Below the pieces are notes generated by a model. The model saw nothing but the letters and a program-made list of their open reading frames with translations. It ran no database searches and was not told the DNA's origin. Shown one piece after another: positions 53,906-62,200 of a DNA stretch of 64,000 bases (the first letter of the stretch is position 1; every line of letters begins with the position of its first letter). Position numbers and translations under genes: made by a program. Source of the DNA: an uncultured bacterium (GTDB lineage Bacteria; Cyanobacteriota; Vampirovibrionia; Gastranaerophilales; Gastranaerophilaceae); the NCBI GenBank assembly GCA_949284985.1, contig CASDWY010000001.1:1-64000 (forward strand), in the 5' to 3' direction.

Positions 53906-53979
53906 GCAATCTCAAACAATACAACTAAAATGGTTTTTAACAGCTACTTTAAATCACCGCAACAAATAAATACAAAAGA

Positions 53980-54144
53980 TTAATCTGCGACGCGCTCAAA
54001 AATTCTTTTATAATTCCTTTCAATATCAAAAAGATTACTCAAATTATCGGTAAAAGCAGCTAAACACAACCCAACAACAGCACTGCATAATAATATAACT
54101 AAAACTAATTCCAAAGTAATTGCAAAAGCTTCTTTTTTTTTCAT
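53980..54144 (-). CDS. Small single-span membrane protein
   Basis: 54 residues: MKKKEAFAITLELVLVILL, with one membrane helix (residues ~8-31), then a polar tail ending FERVAD. The positive start and EAFAITLELVLV give it the look of a very short pilin-like or Flp-like peptide, but the Glu is at the sixth and not the fifth position after a possible cleavage, so this is not a confident prepilin. The ribosome site is weak. It lies between sRNA-1 and gatD, divergent from gatD. Confidence 0.4.
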   Translation of the reverse strand: MKKKEAFAITLELVLVILLCSAVVGLCLAAFTDNLSNLFDIERNYKRIFERVAD

Positions 54145-54183
54145 AAGGTTTTTATCTCACACAATCTGTGCTAAACTAAGTTT

Positions 54184-54912
54184 ATGTATAAATTAAGTTT
54201 AGCACATCTTTACCCAAAATTACTAAATCTTTACGGAGATTTAGGAAATATTACCACACTTAAAATGCGATGCAAATGGCGAAACATTGAACTAAGCATT
54301 ACCCCAATAGATATAGATGAAAATATTAACCCACAAAAATACGACATCTACTTTATAGGTGGCGGACAAGATTTACAACAATCAATGGTAGCACAACAAC
54401 TTCAAAACCAAAAAACCGCTCTAAAAGACGCAGCAGAACAAAACGCAGTCTTTCTTGCAATTTGCGGAGGTTATCAACTTTTAGGTGAATACTATCAACC
54501 TCATGATGGAAAAAAACTTTACGGTGCAGGTCTTCTCGATGCATACACAATTGCAGGTAAAACCAGATTTATAGGCAATGTAACTGCAGAAACGTCTTTA
54601 ACCTCACCCAGAACTTTGGTTGGATTTGAAAATCACAGCGGATTAACTTTTTTGAAAGAAGGTACAAAACCTTTGGCAAAAATTCAAATTGGAAACGGAA
54701 ATAACGGTACAGATAAAACTGAAGGTGCAAGGAAAAATAATATTTTTGGCACTTATTTACATGGCGCTTTTTTACCTAAAAATGTTCATTTTGCAGACTA
54801 CTTAATCGAACTTGCACTTGAAAAAAAATACAAGGAAAAAGTTCAACTAAAACAACTAAACGACTCAATTGAAACAAAAACACACGAAAACTTAATTGGA
54901 AAGAAATATTAA
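54184..54912 (+). CDS. gatD: GatD-like glutamine amidotransferase (CobB/CobQ family)
   Basis: 242 residues with the class I amidotransferase elbow AICGGYQLLG (Cys nucleophile) and a C-terminal FENHSGLTF and TYLHGAFL with the His and following acid (HG). The family is the GatD partner of MurT, which amidates the D-glutamate of lipid II. MurT (a Mur ligase) is normally the adjacent gene, but no such gene is in the window; alr and era flank it. It may pair with a MurT coded elsewhere, or with another ligase. Confidence 0.85.
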   Translation: MYKLSLAHLYPKLLNLYGDLGNITTLKMRCKWRNIELSITPIDIDENINPQKYDIYFIGGGQDLQQSMVAQQLQNQKTALKDAAEQNAVFLAICGGYQLLGEYYQPHDGKKLYGAGLLDAYTIAGKTRFIGNVTAETSLTSPRTLVGFENHSGLTFLKEGTKPLAKIQIGNGNNGTDKTEGARKNNIFGTYLHGAFLPKNVHFADYLIELALEKKYKEKVQLKQLNDSIETKTHENLIGKKY

Positions 54913-54915
54913 ACA

Positions 54916-55797
54916 ATGAAAAGCGGATTTATAACAATAATAGGTCGCCCAAATGTAGGCAAATCAACGCTTTTAAATAAACTTTTGGGACAAAAAATTG
55001 TAATTGCGACAAACAAACCCCAGACAACAAGACGCCGAATAAAAGGGATTTTAACAACAGAACAAGGACAAGCTGTCTTCATTGATACTCCCGGAATTCA
55101 TCGCCCACTTGATAAACTTGGTGAATTTCTTGCCGAAGAAAGTAAAATGGCTATACCTGATGCAGACATCATACTTTTTATGGTCGATGGCTCAGAACCG
55201 GCAGGCAAAGGCGATAGATGGATTGTAGAAAACTTACTCAACGTACAAAAAAACATAATTATAGTATTGAATAAAGTTGACAAAATAAAAAACTTGCAAA
55301 AAAGAGAAGAAATTCTTTTAACATACAAAACCCTATTCAAAACAAATATCCCAACAGTTAAAGTTTCGGCATTAACAGGTAGAAACGTCGATACCCTTAT
55401 AAGCACTATATTTAAAAAATTACCGAATGGCGAACTAATATACGCAGAAGACGAAGTAACAGATGAAAGTATTCGAAGCATAACACAAGAAATTATACGT
55501 GAAAAAATTTTGTTAAATACAAAAGATGAAGTTCCACATGCCGTTGCAGTTCAAATTGAAAAATATGAAGAAACTCCAGACATAGATAGAGTTTACGTCA
55601 ATATAATCGTTGAACATTCCAGCCAAAAAGGTATACTAATTGGTAAACAAGGTGCAATGCTAAAAAAAATTGGAACCGAAGCAAGATTAGAACTGGAAGA
55701 ACTTGTTCAAAAAAAAGTTTTTCTAGCATTGCAAGTAAAAGTTGTAAAAGATTGGCGAAAAAAACAAAAAAATATTGATAGCTGGGTCAATTCTTAA
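54916..55797 (+). CDS. era: GTPase Era
   Basis: 293 residues. G1 GRPNVGKST, G2 region TRRRIKG, G3 DTPG, G4 NKVD, and the C-terminal KH domain with GKQGAMLKKIGTEAR. Binds 16S rRNA and ties ribosome maturation to growth. It starts 3 nt after the gatD stop. Confidence 0.97.
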   Translation: MKSGFITIIGRPNVGKSTLLNKLLGQKIVIATNKPQTTRRRIKGILTTEQGQAVFIDTPGIHRPLDKLGEFLAEESKMAIPDADIILFMVDGSEPAGKGDRWIVENLLNVQKNIIIVLNKVDKIKNLQKREEILLTYKTLFKTNIPTVKVSALTGRNVDTLISTIFKKLPNGELIYAEDEVTDESIRSITQEIIREKILLNTKDEVPHAVAVQIEKYEETPDIDRVYVNIIVEHSSQKGILIGKQGAMLKKIGTEARLELEELVQKKVFLALQVKVVKDWRKKQKNIDSWVNS

Positions 55798-55959
55798 CAA
55801 AACTTCATACTTAGACAACACCAAACTCCTCTCACCATCTCCAGTTTTAGCTTAAGCTTAACTATAAAAAATTTAGTTGCAAACTTTATATCAACATACT
55901 TTTTTGTTTATGTTATCTTGTTATTGATAAATTGTTTAGAGTAAAAAGAGGAATAAAAT

Positions 55960-57651
55960 ATGTCATTACCAAAAGTAGCATACTTTTCTATGGAAATTGC
56001 AATGGATCAATCGCTTTCGACATACTCTGGCGGTTTAGGATTCCTAGCAGGTTCCCATATGCAATCAGCAGGCTATTTGCAAATGCCTATGGTAGGAGTT
56101 ACAATGCTTTGGTCTTATGGTTATTACGACCAACGTATTGATCACGAAGGCAATGTAGAAGTTGCATATATTAAAAAACATTATGACTTTTTAACAGATT
56201 TAGATCTTTACACTGAAGTAGATGTTTTTGGTGAAAAAGTCAAAATCAAAGCATACAAAGTAGAACCGCAACTTTTTGGTACTTGTCCTGTATTCCTATT
56301 AACTACTGATATAGAAGGTAACTCAGATTGGGCAAGAAGAATATCTCACAAACTCTATGACGGAGATGAAAGAATAAGAATTGCTCAAGAAACAGTACTT
56401 GGTATTGGTGGGGTTAGAATGCTTCAAGCAGCAGGATATGACTTTGACGTTGTACATATGAACGAAGGTCACGCACTCCCGGCAGCATTTGAACTTCTTA
56501 GACAATATAATGGTGATTTAAATGCAGTAAAACGCAAAGTTGTATTTACAACTCACACACCAGTTGCAGCAGGAAATGAAGTGCATTGGGTAGATACATT
56601 ACTTGAAGGCGGATTTTTTGCAGGTTGCTCAAGAGAAAGAGCTGTTGAACTTGGTGGGGAACAATTCTCACTAACAGTTGCAGCATTAAGAATGTCAAGA
56701 ATTGCTAACGCAGTTTCTCAACTACATGGTTTAGTTGCTAACAAAATGTGGGAATGGGTTGATGGAAGATGCCCAATCCGAGCTATTACAAATGCCGTAA
56801 ATATTCACTACTGGCAAGACCCAAGAATAGCTAAAGCTCAAACTCCAGATGAACTTTTAGCTGCTAAATATGAAATGAAAAAAGATCTTTTCAAATACAT
56901 AGCAGATACTGCAGGTAAAAGATTTGATCCGGATGTTTTGACTATAACTTGGGCAAGAAGATTTGCTGATTACAAACGTGCTTGGCTTATCTTTATGGAT
57001 AAAGACAGAATAGGCAAATTGCTTGAAGAGAATAAAGTTCAATTAATCTTTGCAGGTAAATTCCACCCGGATGACACTATGGGACGTGAAATGTTCAACA
57101 AAATTCTTCATAAGTCATATGACCTCAAGAATGTTGTTGTCCTTCCGGGATATGAACTTGAATTAAGTGCAAAACTTAAAAAAGGCTCTGATATTTGGCT
57201 TAATACACCTATTCGCCCACTTGAAGCATCAGGAACTTCAGGTATGTCTGCAAACATGAATGGTGCTTTGCACTTCTCAACATATGATGGTTGGACAGTT
57301 GAAGGTACTTTCCCAGGTATCAACGGCTATACAATCGAATATCCGGGATTAGATGATGATATTCCTTGGGAAGAAAGACACTGGAAAGATCATGACTGTA
57401 TGATGAACATTATTGAAAATCAAATTATCCCAACTTACTATGAAAATAAACCAGAATGGGCAAGAATGATGCGTCAAGCTATGAGAACTGCTGAAGCATA
57501 CTTCAACTCAGACAGAATGGTTATAGAATACTATAACAGAATATATAAACCAATCGCACACGAAGAATTTTCTGCAGAAGGTGAACATACCTCTGTTAAA
57601 GTAGATAAAAAAGTAAATGCAGATGCTTGGACTTATTCAAACATCAAATAA
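55960..57651 (+). CDS. Alpha-glucan phosphorylase homologue lacking the PLP lysine
   Basis: 563 residues, GT35/short alpha-glucan phosphorylase (TIGR02094-type). Conserved: VAYFSMEIAMDQSLSTYSGGLG at the start, NEGHALPAAFE, FTTHTPVAAGNE and the EASGTSGM block. In active phosphorylases the block runs GTSGMKAA or GTSNMK, with Lys holding the pyridoxal phosphate; here it reads GTSGMSANMNGAL, with Ser in that place. So either the enzyme does not use PLP or it has another activity, perhaps a non-phosphorolytic glucosyl transfer. No other glycogen gene is in the window. GAGGAATAAAATATG gives a start. Confidence 0.85.
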   Translation: MSLPKVAYFSMEIAMDQSLSTYSGGLGFLAGSHMQSAGYLQMPMVGVTMLWSYGYYDQRIDHEGNVEVAYIKKHYDFLTDLDLYTEVDVFGEKVKIKAYKVEPQLFGTCPVFLLTTDIEGNSDWARRISHKLYDGDERIRIAQETVLGIGGVRMLQAAGYDFDVVHMNEGHALPAAFELLRQYNGDLNAVKRKVVFTTHTPVAAGNEVHWVDTLLEGGFFAGCSRERAVELGGEQFSLTVAALRMSRIANAVSQLHGLVANKMWEWVDGRCPIRAITNAVNIHYWQDPRIAKAQTPDELLAAKYEMKKDLFKYIADTAGKRFDPDVLTITWARRFADYKRAWLIFMDKDRIGKLLEENKVQLIFAGKFHPDDTMGREMFNKILHKSYDLKNVVVLPGYELELSAKLKKGSDIWLNTPIRPLEASGTSGMSANMNGALHFSTYDGWTVEGTFPGINGYTIEYPGLDDDIPWEERHWKDHDCMMNIIENQIIPTYYENKPEWARMMRQAMRTAEAYFNSDRMVIEYYNRIYKPIAHEEFSAEGEHTSVKVDKKVNADAWTYSNIK

Positions 57652-57723
57652 TATTTAACAACAAATTATAAATTAGTACAAAAGGTGGTTGAATAACCAT
57701 CTTTTGTATTTTAAAGTCAAAAT

Positions 57724-58932
57724 ATGAAAAATACAGCACTGGATTATGTTTGTATCTTTACAGGCGGCTCTATACGAGGCGCAGCATACGTTGGCGCACT
57801 TAGGGCAATGGAAGAACTCGGAGTAAATAATAAATGCTTTGTAGGGTCATCTGTTGGCTCTGTAATTGGTGTATTTTATGCCGCCGGTTATTCGCCAAAT
57901 GAATTAGAAGATATAGTTAATGAAATTAATTTTGATCTCTTTAAAGATATTAATTTTTCTTTCGGAAAAGAATTTTCCATTAGCAAAGGTGAATATTTTT
58001 TAGAATGGCTAAAAGAACATATTGAAAAAAAGATTTACGCTAATAATTATGAAAAAGGTAAAAACCCACCTGTCACATTTAAAGATTTAAAAAAAGATAT
58101 TATTATCCTTACAACAGATTTAAATTCAGCAAAAGTAAAAATTTTTTCTCGCAAAGAAACCCCTGATTTTGAAGTAGCTAAAGCAGTGCGAATTTCTTCC
58201 AGCATGCCAGGCTTATTAAAACCATTGATTGATAATGGACATATTCTTGTTGATGGTGACCTCTCAAGAAGCTGGGCTATATGGAAACTCGTTCCCAGTC
58301 TATTTGACTACAACTCAAGAATATTAGAATTTCGTCTCGAAGGTGGGAAAGAACGCTATAACATCGATAATACAGCAGAATATCTAAATGCCGTATACAC
58401 AACATTCTCAAACTTTGCAGCAGACCATATAATAAGCACCTATCAAGACAAAGATAAATTTGACTATATTAGGCTTGATACTGGCGAAGTTAATATTACA
58501 GACTTCAATCTACCTTTAGAAAAGAAAAAAGAACTTTATAAATTAGGATACCAAACAACTATCAATTTTTTCAAAAATCAACTTCCTCAAAAAAGAGCTA
58601 CCTTATTACCACATTACAATAAATTTCTTAAAGCATTGCAATCTATAAAAAATTACATAATAAATTCTAAATACATAATAGCAAAAAACACCCTAGCTGA
58701 GCTTTTTGTAGAAATTTCTAAAGCAAGGAAAATTATAGATACTGCATTCTACGAAGAAATTTTAGCATTTTATGAATTTTTTATGAACAATTTATTTTTA
58801 ACACTTGGTATAATATCTATCATAAAAAACAAAAATACTATTCTCCAAAAGCTTGATAACATTATTGAAAAACTGGAGGCAAAAACTCAAGAAATAGAAG
58901 AGTTTATCAATACGGCTTCATTAAATCATTAA
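57724..58932 (+). CDS. Patatin-like phospholipase
   Basis: 402 residues. Oxyanion loop GGSIRGAAYVGALRAM, nucleophile elbow GSSVGS (Ser in GxSxG) and catalytic Asp in LVDGDLSRSW, all in the first 190 residues. A long helical C-terminal part (~290-402) is extra and may bind membrane or a partner. Likely substrates are membrane phospholipids or esters. Its 3' end overlaps the convergent gene by 26 nt. Confidence 0.88.
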   Translation: MKNTALDYVCIFTGGSIRGAAYVGALRAMEELGVNNKCFVGSSVGSVIGVFYAAGYSPNELEDIVNEINFDLFKDINFSFGKEFSISKGEYFLEWLKEHIEKKIYANNYEKGKNPPVTFKDLKKDIIILTTDLNSAKVKIFSRKETPDFEVAKAVRISSSMPGLLKPLIDNGHILVDGDLSRSWAIWKLVPSLFDYNSRILEFRLEGGKERYNIDNTAEYLNAVYTTFSNFAADHIISTYQDKDKFDYIRLDTGEVNITDFNLPLEKKKELYKLGYQTTINFFKNQLPQKRATLLPHYNKFLKALQSIKNYIINSKYIIAKNTLAELFVEISKARKIIDTAFYEEILAFYEFFMNNLFLTLGIISIIKNKNTILQKLDNIIEKLEAKTQEIEEFINTASLNH

Positions 58933-59542
58933 TTGTAACTCGATTGGCTTGAGGAGCCTCAATATAATCAAATTGCGGTACGTAATTTTTCATAGCCAGC
59001 ATTTTGTTTAATTCACAACTAAGAGTAGAAAAAGCAACAGGAACTGACTTGCTGAATTTTTTATTAGCAGAATACTCTAATACTGTTTCTAAAATATCTA
59101 TAAACATATTTTTGTTAATATGCGCAAATTCATAATCTTCAAATACCTCAAGTAAATACGGATAAGTATCAACTGCTCCAAGCTTATTAATTTTAGCAAT
59201 AAGCTCTCTAATATCTATATCAGAAATATCAAGTGTCAAAATTTTCAAATAATAATTAGAATATCTATAAATATGCTTAAGAATATTTTCATCAGATTTC
59301 ATTCGTATCGCATATTCATAAAAATCCCTAAACGCTATATATATATCATCACTTTCAAGAATTTCACCATTTGCATATATCGAAAGATAATCACTAATAA
59401 ATTGTTCTATTTTATCTTCCAAAGCATGCTTAGAAAAGTTTTCCTCAATACGCACAAAATAATTGGCAAAAAGATTAATAGCACTTTTCCTTTGCAAAGT
59501 TTCTATTAAAAAAGCTTTAATTTTTTCCAAATTATTTCTCAT
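58907..59542 (-). CDS. Helical protein resembling the C-terminal part of DUF262 proteins
   Basis: 211 residues, all helical. KSAINLFANYFVRIEENFS...FISDYLSIYANGEILESDDIYIAFRDFYEY and the later DTYPYLLEVFEDYEFAHINKNMF (each read in pieces) resemble the helical region after the catalytic domain of DUF262/GmrSD-type restriction proteins. The N-terminal ParB-like nuclease part is missing. It may be a remnant, a half protein, or an unrelated helical protein. Its frame is intact and starts at an ATG with no strong ribosome site. Confidence 0.4.
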   Translation of the reverse strand: MRNNLEKIKAFLIETLQRKSAINLFANYFVRIEENFSKHALEDKIEQFISDYLSIYANGEILESDDIYIAFRDFYEYAIRMKSDENILKHIYRYSNYYLKILTLDISDIDIRELIAKINKLGAVDTYPYLLEVFEDYEFAHINKNMFIDILETVLEYSANKKFSKSVPVAFSTLSCELNKMLAMKNYVPQFDYIEAPQANRVTINDLMKPY

Positions 59543-59611
59543 AACACCCTGCTTAATATAATTATTTCATATATTAAATAAAAAGCAAAAATATTAAGAA
59601 ATTGCTAAATA

Positions 59612-59789
59612 AAAAAGCCTTATGCAAGTACGATTTTGTTACCTGCGTATCTCGCAGGTGGGTGCCCGCCTTAGTATAACCCGTTTCCTGCTAACTCGCC
59701 TTACGGCGGGCAGGTCTACTTTGATACTAACAGAAACTAAGCTCCCTATTAATAAAATTGAAGGAACAAAATAGTGCCCTGCATAAAGC
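59612..59789 (-). ncRNA. ssrS: 6S RNA-like structured RNA
   Basis: About 178 nt on the - strand, 3' end at a six-T run (59616-59611). The 5' segment (59789-59763, GCTTTATGCA...TTTTGTTCC) pairs with the 3' segment (59643-59617, GGTAACAAAA...TGCATAAGGC) into a long closing stem. Between them is an open region whose 3' strand holds the hairpin CCTGCG-AGATA-CGCAGG followed by the GGCACCC/ACC-type sequence. The apical arm nests three stems (59671-59677 with 59724-59730; 59687-59691 with 59710-59714; CGCC-GTAA-GGCG). The closing stem, bubble with a small 3' hairpin and long terminal arm are the plan of 6S RNA. A -10 TACTAT (59796-59791) precedes it. No homologue search was done. Confidence 0.6.
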
Positions 59790-59861
59790 AATAGTATTTT
59801 TACACATATTTTTAAAAAAGTCTACTATCTAACATAATAATTTATTAAGTTTTTAAAATAA

Positions 59862-59889
59862 AAGTAACAAAATGTACATAAATTTGCAT
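59862..59889 (+). promoter_or_regulatory. HLR1-like element and -35 of sRNA-2
   Basis: On the - strand TGTACATT-TT-GTTACTTT (59881-59862): two octamers two bases apart with two mismatches from the HLR1 consensus. On the + strand TTGCAT (59884-59889), 17 nt, TAATAA (59907-59912) is a good promoter for sRNA-2. The element could also act on the 6S-like RNA on the other side. Confidence 0.4.
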
Positions 59890-59918
59890 TAGTATATGAG
59901 TTTGTGTAATAATCAAAT

Positions 59919-59979
59919 ATAGTTAATAGTCTAACCATTCCTTTCTTGACTTATGCGGCCTATGTGCCGCATTTATTTT
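59919..59979 (+). ncRNA. Candidate small RNA with CU-rich segment (sRNA-2)
   Basis: After the promoter TTGCAT-17-TAATAA, a ~60-nt RNA would hold CTAACCATTCCTTTCTTG (59931-59948), close to the CTAACCTTCCCTTCCT of sRNA-1 (13 of 17 positions), and end in the hairpin ATGCGGC-CTATGT-GCCGCAT (59953-59972) with TTTATTTT. No reading frame. The HLR1-like element is centred about 48 bp upstream. Confidence 0.5.
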
Positions 59980-60000
59980 GGTTTTGAATTTGTAAATAAA

Positions 60001-60027
60001 AACGGCTCATTAAATGAGCCGTTTTTA
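60001..60027 (-). terminator. Terminator of the flavodiiron gene
   Basis: 10-bp perfect stem AACGGCTCAT/ATGAGCCGTT (60001-60010 with 60014-60023), 3-nt loop; T-rich tails on both strands. Confidence 0.85.
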
Positions 60028-60030
60028 TTT

Positions 60031-61200
60031 TTATAAAGAATTAATTTTTTCAATCAGCTCATCTGCAAGTTTATCAACTTTATGTAAATCTTCTATTGTT
60101 GGTTTACCTTTGACTACAATATAATCCAGCTTTTGAGCTTTAACCATTGGCATTAAAGAATCAATAGTTTCCGTAAGTCGTCCACCCCAACCAAATGAAC
60201 CAAGAATAGAGAAAAACTTCATTTTAGGCTTAATCAAATTCATTAAATAAGCTACATAAACTGCTTTTGGATGAGGTCCTGCAAGAACCATAGAACAAGC
60301 CAAAACAACCGCCCCTGCATCAACAAGTTCCATAGCTATTTCGCCTTCATCTGTATGCACAAGGTCAGCCATAACTGTTTTTATTCCTGCTTTAGAAATT
60401 CTTTCTGCCAATCTTTCTGCCATTTCATAACTGCTGTTATACATTGAAACATATGGAATAACTACTTTTTTCTCAACTTCATCAGATGTCCAATTTTTAT
60501 ACAAATCTATTATAAATCTTGGCTCTTTATATATTGGACCATGACTTGGGCAAATCATTTGGGGATTAATTTCTTCGACTAAAGATATATATTTTTTACA
60601 GAAATTCCTATAAGGCATCATAATTTCGGCATAATATCTTTTTGCAGAAACCATCAACTCCTCAGAATTATCAGCAAAAACACTTCCTTGAGTGTGATGA
60701 GCACCCAAAAAATCACATGTAAACAAAATATTATCTTCTTTCAAATAAGTAAACATCGTATCCGGCCAATGAACCCAAGGTGCAAAATAAAATTCTAATG
60801 TTTTATCCCCAAGTGAAAGACTTTCTTTATCAGAAATAACTATAAATTTATTTTCTTCTATATGATGCTCTGCTATCAAAAGCTCTTTGCATTTCGGATT
60901 AGTAACAATCATAACATTAGGAAATTTTTCCAACAATGTTGGTAATGCACCGCTATGATCCTGCTCACCATGATTAGCAATAATATAATCAATAGATGCT
61001 ATATTATTTTTCTCCAATTTTTCCACTAACTCCGGAATTAATTGTGGATAAATTGTATCTACAAGAGCAGTTTTTTTACTACCTATAATCAAAAATGAAT
61101 TATATGTTGTACCCTGCGGCAAAGGAATAAGTTGATCAAAAATAGTCCTCTGGGGATGTTTTTCGCCGCAATAAAAAACATTATTAGCCAATGTTTCCAT
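60031..61200 (-). CDS. Flavodiiron protein (FprA-type oxygen/NO reductase)
   Basis: 389 residues. N-terminal beta-lactamase-like di-iron domain with HGEQDHSG (His77, Glu79, Asp81, His82) and further ligands near DFLGAHH; C-terminal flavodoxin domain (~250-389) with SMYNSSYEMAERL for FMN. Reduces oxygen (or NO) to water, in the cytoplasm, with electrons from rubredoxin or NADH via partners not in the window. It marks an anaerobic or micro-aerobic lifestyle. GGAGGG lies 7 nt before the ATG. The next gene runs the other way. Confidence 0.95.
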   Translation of the reverse strand: METLANNVFYCGEKHPQRTIFDQLIPLPQGTTYNSFLIIGSKKTALVDTIYPQLIPELVEKLEKNNIASIDYIIANHGEQDHSGALPTLLEKFPNVMIVTNPKCKELLIAEHHIEENKFIVISDKESLSLGDKTLEFYFAPWVHWPDTMFTYLKEDNILFTCDFLGAHHTQGSVFADNSEELMVSAKRYYAEIMMPYRNFCKKYISLVEEINPQMICPSHGPIYKEPRFIIDLYKNWTSDEVEKKVVIPYVSMYNSSYEMAERLAERISKAGIKTVMADLVHTDEGEIAMELVDAGAVVLACSMVLAGPHPKAVYVAYLMNLIKPKMKFFSILGSFGWGGRLTETIDSLMPMVKAQKLDYIVVKGKPTIEDLHKVDKLADELIEKINSL

Positions 61201-61267
61201 TGTTTTCCCTCCTTAATTAATATTTTTCCGGATTGAGTATATCATAAAAATATGCTATAAAAAAGCA

Positions 61268-62170
61268 ATGACAATATATAATCCTAAAGAAATAAATATT
61301 ATATTTTCGACAGATAAAAAATATTATAAATATTGTTCGGTTGCAATAATCTCCATAAAAGAAAGTCAAAAAGATTTTGACAAAATTAATATATATATTC
61401 TTGCAAAAAATTTACCCAATAAAATCTGCACCGAATTAAAAAAATTATCCAACAATATTTTAAAAATAAATTTGATTAACTTTAAATCATTAAATGTAAA
61501 CAATCTTAAAATCCAAAACCCAACACTACCAGACCCGACATACTATAAACTCTTAATTCCTAAAATATTACCAAAGGTTGACAAAATACTCTACCTAGAC
61601 TGCGATGTAATCGTAAAAAAATCCCTAAAAGAACTTTGGCAAATAAATATTAGCAACTATCTTCTTGCCGCAGTAAGTGACTTAAACGAAAAATTGGTAC
61701 TTGATAGTGCAAACGCCCCACAAAATAAAAAAAAGTACTTTAACGCAGGTGTAATGTTGATAAATTTAAAAAAATGGCGAGAAGAAAAAACACTTGAAAG
61801 GCTTAAAACTTTTTTAAAAAACCCAACAGCCCTGCTGAGATATAGCGATCAATGCATATTTAACTTTGGACTAAACGATTATGAAATATTATTTTTAGAC
61901 AACAAATGGAATTTCCACTATAACTCTCCTCATCCTAACAGTGAGAATGCCGCTATTATTCACTATGTGTGGGATAAACCTTGGCTTTTCTCCAGTTTAA
62001 ACGCATATAGAAACGACTACTGGCAAGTTGTCAAAAAAACCAAATGGAAAAACGAAATATACTTATACAAAATTATCAATTCATTAGCTAACTATCATCA
62101 CTGTATCCTAAAAAGAAAAATTCTTAATTTTATAAAAAACAAAATAATAAAAAAATGCCGCATCAAATAA
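61268..62170 (+). CDS. Family 8 glycosyltransferase
   Basis: 300 residues. GT8 motifs: the DxD of LYLDCDVIVKKSL, FNAGVMLINLKKW, the DQCIFNFGL segment, and HYVWDKPW near the end (HxxG..KPW type, but with Trp-Asp). Transfers a hexose, from a nucleotide sugar, to lipopolysaccharide or another surface glycan. It is not next to other sugar genes. Its 3' end contains the terminator of dnaK from the other strand. Confidence 0.88.
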   Translation: MTIYNPKEINIIFSTDKKYYKYCSVAIISIKESQKDFDKINIYILAKNLPNKICTELKKLSNNILKINLINFKSLNVNNLKIQNPTLPDPTYYKLLIPKILPKVDKILYLDCDVIVKKSLKELWQINISNYLLAAVSDLNEKLVLDSANAPQNKKKYFNAGVMLINLKKWREEKTLERLKTFLKNPTALLRYSDQCIFNFGLNDYEILFLDNKWNFHYNSPHPNSENAAIIHYVWDKPWLFSSLNAYRNDYWQVVKKTKWKNEIYLYKIINSLANYHHCILKRKILNFIKNKIIKKCRIK

Positions 62171-62182
62171 TCGATGCGGCAT
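62148..62182 (-). terminator. dnaK terminator
   Basis: 10-bp stem ATGCCGCATC/GATGCGGCAT (62155-62164 with 62173-62182). On the - strand TTTTTTTATTATTTT follows. It lies across the stop codon of the GT8 gene. Confidence 0.85.
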
Positions 62183-62200
62183 TGAATATGAAAGGAAAAA

